This document shows, in pieces, positions 56,074-64,000 of a DNA stretch of 64,000 bases. The position numbers and the translations under genes are program-made. Below the pieces are notes generated by a model that worked only from the letters and a program-made list of their open reading frames with translations, had not been told where the DNA came from and did not search any database. The number at the start of each line of letters is the position of its first letter. Positions within the stretch are counted from its first letter, which is position 1. Source of the DNA: Haloarcula rubra (GTDB lineage: Archaea > Halobacteriota > Halobacteria > Halobacteriales > Haloarculaceae); assembly GCF_019599465.1 (NCBI RefSeq), contig NZ_RKLR01000005.1:1-64000 (forward strand), written 5' to 3'.

Positions 56074-57294
56074 CTAGGCGAAGGCGACCGGCTGACTGCC
56101 CGTCTCCTCGTCCTGCGAAATCTTCTCGAGGGCGTCGCGGAAGTCCCGCTGTTCGACCGTGGTCCGCTGGTCGCGGATGGCGAACATCCCGGCCTCCGTC
56201 GCGAGCGAGGCCAGTTCCGCGCCGGAGAGGCCGTCCGTCTCGCGGGCCATCGCTCGCAGGTCGACGTCCTCGGAGAGGTTCATCTCCTCGGTGTGGATCT
56301 CGAGGATACGCTCGCGGCCCGCGACGTCGGGGTTGGGCACCTCGATGAGGCGGTCGAACCGGCCGGGCCGGAGGATGGCGCGGTCGAGCATGTCGAAGCG
56401 GTTGGTCGCGGCGATGATGCGAATCTCGCCCCGGTCGTCGAAGCCGTCCATCTCCGAGAGCAGTTGCATCATCGTCCGCTGGACTTCGGCGTCGCCGCTG
56501 GTCTTCGACTCCGTTCGCTTCGCGGCGATGGCGTCTATCTCGTCGATGAAGATGATGGCTGGCTGGCGCTCGCTGGCCAGTTCGAACAGGTCGCGGACGA
56601 GTCGCGCGCCCTCGCCGATGAACTTCCGGACCAGTTCGGACCCGGCCATCTTGATGAAGGTGGCGTCGGTCTCGTTGGCGACGGCCTTCGCCAGCATCGT
56701 CTTGCCCGTCCCCGGCGGGCCGTGGAGCAAGACGCCGCTGGGCGGTTCGATGCCCACGTCGCGGAACTGCTGGGCGTTGACGAGCGGTTCCTCGACGGCC
56801 TCGCGGACCTCGCGGATCTGCTCTTCGAGGCCGCCGATGTCGTCGTAGGTGACGTCCGGTGACCCGTCGACCTGCATGGCCTGTGCGCGGGCGTCGGTCT
56901 CGGGGTCGAGAATCTCCTTGACCGAGAAGGAGTCGTTGATGGCGACGCGGTCGCCGGCCTCCAGCGAGTCACGGATAGAGGGAGAGACTTCGGTCAGAAC
57001 CTCTTGGTTGTTGCCGTGCTGTTTGACGACGACGCCGTCGTCGGTGAGTTCCTCGGCCGTCGCGATGTACAGCGAGGAGGTCTTCAGCGTCTCGTTCTCC
57101 CGTTCTAGCTGGTCGACCTCGTCGGTGAGGTCCTGCCGACGGTCACGGGCGTCGTTCAGTTGTTCGGTGAGTTGTTCGTTGACACGGACGATGTCTTCGA
57201 AGTGGTCCCGGAGTGCCTCCAGACGCTCTTCGGGCGTCATGTCGGGGTCGAGGTCCAACCGTGGCCGCTCCGGAAGCGAGGGACTACGCGACAT
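56074..57294 (-). CDS. pan: Proteasome-activating nucleotidase
   Basis: The ATPase ring that unfolds proteins and feeds them to the 20S proteasome. The 406-residue chain has an N-terminal coiled coil (about 22-72), an OB fold (to about 125) and the AAA+ ATPase with Walker A GPPGTGKT, Walker [11 protein letters not shown] and arginine-finger block [14 protein letters not shown]. The C-terminus reads QPVAFA: the HbYX motif that docks into the proteasome has Phe in place of Tyr. Start [12 protein letters not shown] at 57294. A TATA-like TATAAATA lies about 65 bases upstream on the minus strand. Confidence 0.95.
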   Translation of the reverse strand: MSRSPSLPERPRLDLDPDMTPEERLEALRDHFEDIVRVNEQLTEQLNDARDRRQDLTDEVDQLERENETLKTSSLYIATAEELTDDGVVVKQHGNNQEVLTEVSPSIRDSLEAGDRVAINDSFSVKEILDPETDARAQAMQVDGSPDVTYDDIGGLEEQIREVREAVEEPLVNAQQFRDVGIEPPSGVLLHGPPGTGKTMLAKAVANETDATFIKMAGSELVRKFIGEGARLVRDLFELASERQPAIIFIDEIDAIAAKRTESKTSGDAEVQRTMMQLLSEMDGFDDRGEIRIIAATNRFDMLDRAILRPGRFDRLIEVPNPDVAGRERILEIHTEEMNLSEDVDLRAMARETDGLSGAELASLATEAGMFAIRDQRTTVEQRDFRDALEKISQDEETGSQPVAFA

Positions 57295-57354
57295 TTGGGT
57301 GGCCGGTACTACACGGTTGAGACACAAAGTGCCTTTGGGTGGTGTACTGAGTGA

Positions 57355-57370
57355 AACGTATTTATACGCT
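57355..57370 (-). promoter_or_regulatory. Probable TATA box of pan
   Basis: On the minus strand AGCGTATAAATACGTT contains a strong TATAAATA. The distance to the ATG at 57294 (about 65 bases) implies a short leader rather than leaderless RNA. Confidence 0.4.
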
Positions 57371-57412
57371 CCAGCGGTCGCCGACCCGCCGCCGGGCCCG
57401 GCAAAGCCCACT

Positions 57413-59203
57413 CTAGAGCAGGCGTTCGAACTCGTCGAGGTAGTCGCCGTACGTCGAGAGCGCCGCGTTCACCGGGTCGGGGCTGGCCATGTCGACGCCC
57501 GCGCCGCGCAGGAGGTCCAGCGGGTACTCCCGGGAGCCACTGCGGAGGAAGTCGACGTAGCGCTCGGCGGCCGGTTCGCCCTCCTCCAGGATACCGTCGA
57601 CCAGCGCCACGGCGGCGGAGATGCCGGTCGCGTACTGGTAGACGTAGAACGCCCGGTAGAAGTGCGGGATGCGCATCCACTCGCGGGCGATTCGGTCGTC
57701 GAGTTCGGCGGGCGCGTAGTACTCGCCCTTGAGGTCGGCGTAGAGGTCGTCGAGACGGTCCGGCGTCAGCGGTTCGCCGTTCTCGGCCATCTCGTGGGTC
57801 TCCTGCTCGAACTCCGCGAACATGGTCTGGCGGTACAGCGTCGACCGGAACCGCTCGAGGTACTCGTTGAGGACGTGTCGGCGCAGTCGCTCGTCCTCGA
57901 CGGTCTCCAGCAGGTGGTGGGTCAGGAGCGTCTCGTTGACCGTGCTGGCGACTTCGGCGACGAATATCTCGTAGCCCGAGTAGACGAACGGTTGCTCCTC
58001 GCTGGTGTACTCCGAGTGCATCGAGTGGCCCAGTTCGTGGGCCAGCGTGTACATCGACTCGACGTCGTCCTGGTAGTTCATCAGGATGAACGGCTGAGAG
58101 TCGTAGGTGCCCCCGGAGTAGGCACCCGACTGCTTGTGTTTCGTCTCGTAGACGTCGACCCACCGCGACTCCAGGCCCTCGGCCAGTCGGGACTGGTAGT
58201 CCTCGCCCAGCGGTGCGACGGCCTCGGTGACGTACTCACAGGCCTGCTCGTAGTCGACTTCGGGCGACTCCTCCTGCACGAGCGGGGTGTAGAGGTCCCA
58301 CATCCGCAACTCGTCGGCGCCGATGGCCTCCCGCTTCAGTTCGGCGTGGTGGTGGAGCGTGTCGAGGTTGTCGTGGACGGCGTCGACCAGCGTGTCGTAC
58401 ACCTCGACGGGGACGTTGGGGCCGTTCAGGGCGGCCTCGCGAGCCGTGTCGTAGTTGCGGGCCTGTGCCATCTTCACGTCGGTCTTGACGGCGTTCTTGT
58501 ACGCGGTGCCGACGGCGTTTCGAACGCCCTCCCACTCGTCGTAGAAGGCCTCGTACACCCGCTGGCGGAAGTCCCGGTCCGGGTGTTTCTGGAGCGTCGT
58601 GAAGTTGTTGAGGGTAATCGGCTGGTCGTCGCCGTCGGGGTCCTCGACGGTCGGGAACTCCATGTCGGCGTTGGCCAGCATGTTGTACACCTCGCCCGGC
58701 GCACCCGTGACCTCGCCCAGTTCCGCCAGCAGGTTCTCGACTTCGGCCGAGCGGGTGTGCTCTTTCATCCGGAGCACGTCGTCGAAGTAGTGCTCGTAGG
58801 CTTCGAGTTCGGGTTCCGCGTCCATCATCGCCTCAATGTCGTCCCACTCCAACTCCTGCAGTTCCGGTTCGAGGAAGGAGGCGGCGCTACTCGCGTCCGA
58901 GGAGAGCGACTGCGAGCGAGCGGTCAGCGCCTGATACGTGTCGTCGGTCGTGTCCTCGTCCTTGCGCATCCGGGCGTATGAGGCGACGTTCGAGACGGTC
59001 CGCATCAGGTCTTCGTAGGTCTCCAGCGTCGCCAGCAGGGTCGCGGCGTCCTCGGTCGCCCGCCCCTCGTAGGCTTCGAGGTCCTCGACGAGGGATTCGG
59101 CCTCCTCGTAGGCGGCCTCCCAGTCCTCGTCGGTGGCGAAGAGGGACTCGAGGTCCCACTTGTAGCTCTCGTCGATGTCACTGCGTGCGGGTACCGAACT
59201 CAT
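57413..59203 (-). CDS. pepF: Oligoendopeptidase F
   Basis: A 596-residue M3-family zinc peptidase that degrades short peptides; it lies beside pan, so may finish what the proteasome leaves. Zinc motif HELGH in [15 protein letters not shown], followed by [18 protein letters not shown] with the third ligand Glu. Also [11 protein letters not shown], typical of PepF. Start [22 protein letters not shown] at 59203 fits the family. A long open frame on the other strand is antisense. Confidence 0.95.
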   Translation of the reverse strand: MSSVPARSDIDESYKWDLESLFATDEDWEAAYEEAESLVEDLEAYEGRATEDAATLLATLETYEDLMRTVSNVASYARMRKDEDTTDDTYQALTARSQSLSSDASSAASFLEPELQELEWDDIEAMMDAEPELEAYEHYFDDVLRMKEHTRSAEVENLLAELGEVTGAPGEVYNMLANADMEFPTVEDPDGDDQPITLNNFTTLQKHPDRDFRQRVYEAFYDEWEGVRNAVGTAYKNAVKTDVKMAQARNYDTAREAALNGPNVPVEVYDTLVDAVHDNLDTLHHHAELKREAIGADELRMWDLYTPLVQEESPEVDYEQACEYVTEAVAPLGEDYQSRLAEGLESRWVDVYETKHKQSGAYSGGTYDSQPFILMNYQDDVESMYTLAHELGHSMHSEYTSEEQPFVYSGYEIFVAEVASTVNETLLTHHLLETVEDERLRRHVLNEYLERFRSTLYRQTMFAEFEQETHEMAENGEPLTPDRLDDLYADLKGEYYAPAELDDRIAREWMRIPHFYRAFYVYQYATGISAAVALVDGILEEGEPAAERYVDFLRSGSREYPLDLLRGAGVDMASPDPVNAALSTYGDYLDEFERLL

Positions 59204-59243
59204 GGCCCGGCCTAAGCGAGGCGGCGAGGTAAGCCTTTCCGGC

Positions 59244-60047
59244 CTACGGCAGGCCGTCACGGACGGTTCCGGCGATTCTCGCCGCGGTCTGGCGCTCGGC
59301 CCGCAGGTCGGCGAACACCTCGCGGGCGCTCGCCAGAGCGTCGGGGTCGGCCGCGAACGTGACGCCGGGATACGTCACAGCCGTCAGGACGAGCGGGTAG
59401 GCCGGGGCGGGCGCGACGCCCTCGGGACCGGAGAGCGGGGCGTCGTCGAGGACCCGGTCGACCTTCGACGGCGGGGACTCGCCGCGGGCGATTTCGGCGA
59501 CGAGGCCGACGACGCGGCGGACCAACTGCCGGCAGAACCCGCCTGCACGGAGTTCGAGGACGAGGTAGTCGCCGTCGCGGACGAGGTCGCCGTTGAGCGT
59601 CCGGACGGTCCCGTCGTCGTCGGGCGTGAGGTTGTGGAAGTCGTGGTCGCCACGGAGCGCCGCGAACGTGTCCCGGGCCCGTCCGTCGTCGGCGTCGGGC
59701 GCGTGGAGGTGGTAGGCGTAGGTCCGTTCGTCGGCGTCGTGCGTCGCGTGGAAGCCGTCGGGGACGTCGGCGCTGGCCCACGCCCGCACGCTCGCCGGCA
59801 GTTCGCTGTTGAACGCCGAGGGCGAGAGCCAGTCGGGGGCCTCGAAGGCGACGGTCTGGGCGAGGGCGGAGACGCCGGCGTCGGTCCGGCCGGCGGCGGC
59901 GTACCCCTCGGGCGGCCCCGCCGCACGGTCACGGACGCCGAGTCGGTCCAGCGCGTCCAGCAGTTCGTCCTCGACGGTCGGGACGTCGGGTTGGCGCTGG
60001 AACCCGTTGTACGGCCGGCCGTCGTAGGCGACCCGATACGCGCGCAT
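59244..60047 (-). CDS. truA: tRNA pseudouridine synthase A
   Basis: Makes pseudouridine 38-40 in tRNA anticodon arms. The 267-residue protein starts MRAYRVAYDGRPYNGFQRQPD and has the catalytic Asp in AAGRTDAGVSALAQTV, plus GGFCRQLVRRVVG, both TruA blocks. A GTG-less extension upstream is ignored. It lies upstream of pepF with 40 bases between, so it could be co-transcribed. Confidence 0.93.
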   Translation of the reverse strand: MRAYRVAYDGRPYNGFQRQPDVPTVEDELLDALDRLGVRDRAAGPPEGYAAAGRTDAGVSALAQTVAFEAPDWLSPSAFNSELPASVRAWASADVPDGFHATHDADERTYAYHLHAPDADDGRARDTFAALRGDHDFHNLTPDDDGTVRTLNGDLVRDGDYLVLELRAGGFCRQLVRRVVGLVAEIARGESPPSKVDRVLDDAPLSGPEGVAPAPAYPLVLTAVTYPGVTFAADPDALASAREVFADLRAERQTAARIAGTVRDGLP

Positions 60048-60144
60048 GGTCGACGTTCGTCGGGCGGGCACTTGTGCGGCCCGACTCCCGGTCGCTGGGA
60101 ACGATAGACGGGTTTAGGGCCGTCGACACCGTATCGCCGACACA

Positions 60145-60651
60145 ATGGCTCCGTCCGCCGACGAGGTCCGTCAGTTCCCGCGCCCGCCGGTCACGTTCAC
60201 CGACCAGGAAGACCGGACGGTCGACGTCGAGGCGTACACGGGCGACCCGACGCCGCTCGTGTCGATGTACGCCGAGTTCGACTCCGACTCCCGCGCACAG
60301 GGGGTCCCACCGCGGGGTGAGGAACAGATACGCGAGTGGGTCGAGACGCTGCTCGACGAAGGGCTGAACGTCGTCGTCTGGCACGGCGAGGACGCCGTCG
60401 GCCACGCCGTCCTCGTGCCCGAAGGCGACGGCTCCGAACTGGCCATCTTCGTCCATCCCGACTACCAGTCGGCCGGCATCGGGACACGACTCATCGAGGT
60501 ACTGCTCGGCCACGGGCAGGAGAACGGCTTCGACCACGTCTGGCTGGCCGTCTCGCGGACCAACCACGTCGCGATGAAACTGTACGACAAGGTCGGGTTC
60601 GAGACGCGCCTGCGCGACCGGGCCGAACACGAGATGGAACGGCCGCTCTAG
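60145..60651 (+). CDS. GNAT-family N-acetyltransferase
   Basis: The 168-residue enzyme moves an acetyl group from acetyl-CoA to an amine. The acetyl-CoA loop is seen in IFVHPDYQSAGIGTRLIEVLL (Q/R-x-x-G-x-G type), and SRTNHVAMKLYDKVGFE is the C-terminal motif B. Substrate unknown. It converges with hisS and overlaps its 3' end by 4 bases. Confidence 0.9.
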   Translation: MAPSADEVRQFPRPPVTFTDQEDRTVDVEAYTGDPTPLVSMYAEFDSDSRAQGVPPRGEEQIREWVETLLDEGLNVVVWHGEDAVGHAVLVPEGDGSELAIFVHPDYQSAGIGTRLIEVLLGHGQENGFDHVWLAVSRTNHVAMKLYDKVGFETRLRDRAEHEMERPL

Positions 60652-61946
60652 GCGAAATCGTCGAACGTCGGCCGGTCGTGGTCGCCGGGGAAGTCGTCGA
60701 CCGGAACCGATATCTGCTCGCCCTCGTCCATCTCCTTCAGCGTCACCTCGTCGTTGGCCAGGTCCTGTTCGCCGACGATGACCACCGTCTCGGCGTTGAT
60801 GCCGTCGGCGTAGCCCATCTGCGCGCCGAACGAGCGGTCGGCGACGTCCGCCTCGACGACGTGCCCCAGTTCCCGCAGGTCACGAGCGATGCGGGCGGCC
60901 GTAGCGCGGGTGTCGCCGACCTGCAGGACGTAGTAGTCCGTCGAGAGTGTCTCCTCGGGCCAGACGCCGGCGCGCTGACAGAGGAGTTGCAGGGTCGCGT
61001 GGCCGGGCGCGAACCCGACGGCGGGCGTCGATTGGCCGCCGAAGCCCTCGATGAGGTCGTCGTAGCGGCCGCCGCCGAACACCGACCGGGAGACTTCGCC
61101 GGTCGAGTCGAAACACTCGAAGACGACGCCAGTGTAGTAGTCCAGTCCGCGGGCGGTGGTCAGCGACAGCGTGAGGTGGTCGCGTACCCCGAAATCCTCG
61201 GTCGCCGCGAGGACCGCACGCAGGTTCTCGGTCGCCTCGGCGACGGCCTCGGAGCGCTCTGCCAGCGTGTCGAGTTCGTCTTCACTGCTCTGGAGTAACT
61301 CGTCGAACGCCTCGGCCTGGTCGTAGCTGAGGCCGGTCTCGTACAGCGAGTCGAGGTACTCGTCCCGGTCGACCTTCGCCCGTTTGTCGACGGCGCGGAT
61401 AGCTTCGCGGGTGTCCACGTCGGCGTCGAACGATTCGAGCAGACCCGAGAGGATGTCGCGGTGGGAGACGCGAATCTCGAAGTCCTCGCTCGTCAGGCCG
61501 AGGTCGGTCAGCATGTCGACGGCGACGGCCAGCACCTCGGCGTCGGCGGCGGGGTCCGAGGACCCGAAGATGTCGACGTTGGTCTGGTAGAACTCCCGGA
61601 AGCGGCCCTGCTGGACCTGCTCGTAGCGCCAGAACGGGCGGGTCGAGACCCACTTGACCGGCTTCGAGAGCGCCTGTTGCTTCTCGACGAACATCCGGGC
61701 GACGGAGGGAGTCAGTTCGGGGGTCAGCGCGACGCTCCGGCCGCCCTTGTCCTCGAAGCTGTACAGTTCCTCGACTATCTCCTCGCCGCTCTTGTCCGTG
61801 TACATCTCGGTCGGTTCGAGCGCGGGCGTCCCGATCTCCCGGAAGCCGTAGCGCTTGGCCACGGACTCCAGCGTGTCCATGGCCCACCGACGCGCCTGCA
61901 TCTCCTCGGGGTAGAAGTCGCGAAAGCCCTTGACGCGGTCGTACAT
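60648..61946 (-). CDS. hisS: Histidyl-tRNA synthetase
   Basis: A 432-residue class II synthetase. Motif 1 near the N-terminus (MYDRVKGFRDFYPEEM, with the class HisRS start), motif 2 PFWRYEQVQQGRFREFYQ, the His-A block LTTARGLDYYTGVVFE and His-B FGGGRYDDLIEGFGG, then the C-terminal anticodon-binding domain (about 340-432, YYVLQVGDTR...YADGINAETVVIVGEQD). Start 61946 is chosen at the conserved N-terminus; a longer open frame upstream is not coding. Confidence 0.95.
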   Translation of the reverse strand: MYDRVKGFRDFYPEEMQARRWAMDTLESVAKRYGFREIGTPALEPTEMYTDKSGEEIVEELYSFEDKGGRSVALTPELTPSVARMFVEKQQALSKPVKWVSTRPFWRYEQVQQGRFREFYQTNVDIFGSSDPAADAEVLAVAVDMLTDLGLTSEDFEIRVSHRDILSGLLESFDADVDTREAIRAVDKRAKVDRDEYLDSLYETGLSYDQAEAFDELLQSSEDELDTLAERSEAVAEATENLRAVLAATEDFGVRDHLTLSLTTARGLDYYTGVVFECFDSTGEVSRSVFGGGRYDDLIEGFGGQSTPAVGFAPGHATLQLLCQRAGVWPEETLSTDYYVLQVGDTRATAARIARDLRELGHVVEADVADRSFGAQMGYADGINAETVVIVGEQDLANDEVTLKEMDEGEQISVPVDDFPGDHDRPTFDDFA

Positions 61947-62028
61947 ACACCCGCGTACAGGCAGGGCGCGCTTGAACCTGTCCGTTCTGAACTGTGAGCG
62001 AAGTGAGTGAGGGCGGTGCTCAGGACAC

Positions 62029-62628
62029 TCACCGCAGTCCGACAACCCGCGACTGCGTGTGCTCGGGAAACACCTCGTCGACGGCCAACGCGCCGTGTTC
62101 GTCGGCCAGCAGCGCCCGCAGTTCCACCTCGTAGTCGGCCTTCGGAATCTCGGCGCTCGGACCCGCCTCAACGTCGAGGCGTCGGGCGGCCATCGCGTCG
62201 ATGGCACCGCGGCCGACGCCCGCCAGCGGTGCGAGGTAGTCCACGTCGAAGCGGTCCTCGACGCTCTGGGCCAGCGGTCGGTCGACGGTCGGCACCCGGT
62301 CGTCCCGGCGGGTCCCGTCGGCGACGGCGTCGAGCGAGTCGGTCCACCCGCCGGCGGCCACCGTCTCGACGGCGTGTTCGTGGACCCGCTGGATGCCGTT
62401 GCGAGGGTAGCCGTCCTCGTGCATCCGGTCGACGGCGGCGTGGGCCACGTCGGGGTCCAGGTCGACCGTCTCGTGGGCGAACCCGACCGCGGCGGCCGAC
62501 TCGCGGGCCGGCGACGGGTCGACGACGCCGAACGTGCCGCTGACCAGCGTCACGTCGTAGAACGGGTCCAACAAGAGCGCCGCCAGCGTCGAGTCCTTGC
62601 CGGCACTGTACAGCAGTCCGCAGTGCAT
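62029..62628 (-). CDS. PP-loop ATP-pyrophosphatase-like protein
   Basis: A 199-residue member of the PP-loop superfamily. It begins MHCGLLYSAGKDSTLAALLL with the SAGKDS loop (variant of SGGxDS) that activates a substrate as adenylate. A second part reads VDYLAPLAGVGRGAIDAMAARRLDVEAGPSAEIPKADYE. Related enzymes modify tRNA or make asparagine and other amides, but the substrate here is unknown. Start follows immediately after the 3' end of the PDCD5 gene (62629), so the two are adjacent on the same strand. Confidence 0.85.
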   Translation of the reverse strand: MHCGLLYSAGKDSTLAALLLDPFYDVTLVSGTFGVVDPSPARESAAAVGFAHETVDLDPDVAHAAVDRMHEDGYPRNGIQRVHEHAVETVAAGGWTDSLDAVADGTRRDDRVPTVDRPLAQSVEDRFDVDYLAPLAGVGRGAIDAMAARRLDVEAGPSAEIPKADYEVELRALLADEHGALAVDEVFPEHTQSRVVGLR

Positions 62629-62979
62629 CTACCGGCGCTTGATGTCGAAGCTCTTCGAGTCGGGGGTGAGTTCCGAGAGGAGTTCCTTCATCTGCTCTTC
62701 GTCTATCTGGTCCTGGATGCGGCCGCTCTGGGCCAGCGCGACGACCTGCTGTTCGACCTGCTCGCCGACCTGCGGTTTCGACATCTTGACCGTGTTGAGT
62801 CGCTTGCGCGCGCCGTCGCTGAGGTGCTGGCGCAACACCGCCTTCTTCTGGGCTTCGGCCTGTTCCTGTGCGGCCTGTTGGGCCTCGCCGTCGCCCTCGC
62901 CCTGCTGCTGTTCTTTGAGCTGTTCCATCTTCTTCTTGCGGAGTTCCTCTAGCTCCTCCTCGCTGGGGTCGCCACTCAT
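62629..62979 (-). CDS. DNA-binding protein of the PDCD5 family
   Basis: A 116-residue protein with an N-terminal Glu/Lys/Gln-rich coiled helix ([22 protein letters not shown]) and a three-helix core ending [11 protein letters not shown], as in archaeal PDCD5-like proteins (DNA/RNA-binding, chaperone-like). It is usually next to S19e in archaea, and here lies 66 bases downstream of rps19e on the same strand, so the pair is probably an operon with the PP-loop gene. Confidence 0.92.
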   Translation of the reverse strand: MSGDPSEEELEELRKKKMEQLKEQQQGEGDGEAQQAAQEQAEAQKKAVLRQHLSDGARKRLNTVKMSKPQVGEQVEQQVVALAQSGRIQDQIDEEQMKELLSELTPDSKSFDIKRR

Positions 62980-63045
62980 GAGTACCAGAAACTACCGGCG
63001 ACGGCCGGAAAACGATTTCGGACCGCCAAACAGGAGAGAGCGGCG

Positions 63046-63507
63046 TTACGCGTAGCGCTCGAGTTCCGGACGGTCGAGGTCCTGGATGACCTCACCGGCC
63101 GTGTCGTCCAGCAGCGCCTGTCCCTCGCCGGTGACGCGGCGGCCGTCGTTCTCGCTGGTCTCGACGTAGCCGGCGTCTTCGAGTTGCTGGAGCGCGGTGC
63201 GGATGATGTTGCCCGACCCCTTCGACTTCTGGTGGGGGCGGACGCGGTAGCGGGTGGTGCCCTGCTTCGAGGTGCCGTACGCCGAGCGGAGGGTACTGAC
63301 GCCGACGGGGCCGTCGACGGCGACCTTCCGGAGGAGGCTGGCGGCACGTCGTGCCCAGAAGTCCTCCTGCTCGGGCGGCAGTTCGCGGTCGACGCCGGTC
63401 TTGGCGACGGCCACCCACTCGGGGGCCTCGATGTCGTCTTCGGCTTCGAGCTTCTCGGTGAGGGCCTCGATGAGGTCCTCGGCGGGCGCGTCGTAGAGTG
63501 TCGTCAT
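63046..63507 (-). CDS. rps19e: 30S ribosomal protein S19e
   Basis: A 153-residue ribosomal protein. It starts MTTLYDAPAEDLIEALTEKL, with the winged-helix core WARRAASLLRKVAVDGPVGVSTLRSAYGTSKQGTTRYRVRPHQKSKGSGNIIRTALQQLEDAGYVE (about 50-115), all conserved S19e blocks. It heads a minus-strand unit with the PDCD5 and PP-loop genes. Start at 63507 fits the family; a longer frame to 63882 is not coding. Confidence 0.95.
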   Translation of the reverse strand: MTTLYDAPAEDLIEALTEKLEAEDDIEAPEWVAVAKTGVDRELPPEQEDFWARRAASLLRKVAVDGPVGVSTLRSAYGTSKQGTTRYRVRPHQKSKGSGNIIRTALQQLEDAGYVETSENDGRRVTGEGQALLDDTAGEVIQDLDRPELERYA

Positions 63508-63569
63508 TGGCACTTGCTTTCCGTCGGCGTCATTTAAGCGCATCGTTCGCGCCTCCGGGCGTGAACCGT

Positions 63570-64000
63570 TCACTCCCCCGCGCTGGCCGCCGCACGGCCC
63601 GCGCCGAGGGCGCTCGCGACGCCAGCGCCGACGAGCGTCGGGAGCAAGTAGGTCGCACCGCGGTGGATGAGCACCGCCGACGCCGCCGCCGGCCCCGAGA
63701 GCGGCGGCACCGTCGAGACGAGCAGCGTCACCAGCACCGTCTCGATGGCGCCGGACCCACCGGGAAGCGGGACGATGCTCGCGATGCTCCCGACGGGGAC
63801 GACGAGCAACACCGTCGCCACCGGAACGGTGTGGCCGACGGCGTACAGCGACGTCCACAGCGAGGCCGCCAGACACGCCCACCCGAGCGCGGAGAAGCCG
63901 AGCGTCTGGAGCAGCGTCGTCCGGTCGGTGGCGATGCGGTCGATAGCCGCGAAGAAGCTCTCGATGCGCGTCTCGACGACGGCCGTCGTCGGGGGCGACC
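63570..64000 (-). CDS. Flippase-like integral membrane protein, 3' part only
   Basis: The open frame runs from the right edge to a stop at 63570-63572, about 143 residues of C-terminus. Hydrophobic helices with LQTLGFSALGWACLAASLWTSLYAVG, VLLVVPVGSIASIVPLPGGSGAIETVLV and AVLIHRGATYLLPTLVG match the C-terminal half of the lysylphosphatidylglycerol synthase TM/UPF0104 family, often linked to glycolipid transport or flipping; PGGxGxxE is the family signature. The 5' part lies outside the window. Confidence 0.85.
   Translation of the reverse strand, partial: SPPTTAVVETRIESFFAAIDRIATDRTTLLQTLGFSALGWACLAASLWTSLYAVGHTVPVATVLLVVPVGSIASIVPLPGGSGAIETVLVTLLVSTVPPLSGPAAASAVLIHRGATYLLPTLVGAGVASALGAGRAAASAGE

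Overview
The window is chromosomal DNA of an extremely halophilic archaeon (class Halobacteria). The evidence is GC-rich DNA, strongly acidic proteins, halobacterial families (CheF, DUF4330, DUF5811, DUF5812, halocyanin, PGF-CTERM S-layer protein, Bat-type HTH_10 regulator, PAN, Nob1, Pus10, S19e, aIF5B), Tat-dependent lipoproteins, and TATA boxes 22-27 bases before many start codons, which suggests leaderless mRNAs. A Haloarcula-like relative is plausible, but genus is not decided by the sequence alone.

Region 1 (1-8.3 kb) is a decaying, AT-richer cell-surface polysaccharide island. It holds 1.4 kb of debris, one intact lipid-linked sugar transferase (1473-2864), a tandem paralogue destroyed by several frameshifts (3009-4409), rmlB (4864-5790), a complete 996-bp IS1595-type insertion sequence with perfect 8-bp target duplications (6053-7048), a 59-residue zinc protein, and a chimera in which the N-terminal half of a GT4 glycosyltransferase is followed, after one in-frame stop, by the C-terminal helix of an RmlA-type nucleotidylyltransferase (7265-8149).

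Region 2 (8.4-22.5 kb) is a surface-glycoprotein region. It has a DUF4330 repeat protein, a soluble partner protein, an AglB/STT3-like oligosaccharyltransferase whose WWDYG signature is replaced by QWSHN, a sulfatase-like enzyme, glmU-glmS (amino-sugar nucleotide supply), one cheF, an unrecognised ORF and a PGF-CTERM S-layer glycoprotein. These genes could plausibly make sugar precursors, transfer and modify glycans, and supply the main acceptor protein, although only the families are visible here.

Region 3 (22.9-31.7 kb) is an acetate module: two AMP-forming acetyl-CoA synthetases flanking a Bat-type regulator with a recombinase-derived N-terminal domain, then a DUF4212/SSS-type symporter pair, a universal stress protein and a small membrane protein.

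Region 4 (31.7-64 kb) is mostly core genome: a kinase-like protein, a second cheF, uppP, an MscS channel, pus10, a beta-helix Tat protein, rnhB, secF-secD, pgi, a CPBP protease, nob1, a PRC-barrel protein, halocyanin, aIF5B (infB), pyruvoyl arginine decarboxylase, an MBL-fold enzyme, two lipoproteins, pan, pepF, truA, a GNAT enzyme, hisS, a PP-loop protein, a PDCD5 protein, rps19e and a partial flippase-like gene at the right edge. Non-coding structures of note are a long fold-back at 36254-36366 and a structured block with tandem hairpins at 40200-40330 beside what may be a TnpB remnant.

The best candidates for something undescribed are the variant oligosaccharyltransferase unit (8.4-12.9 kb), the recombinase-fold acetate regulator, and the orphan structured block at 40.2 kb. 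No tRNA, rRNA or CRISPR array was seen.
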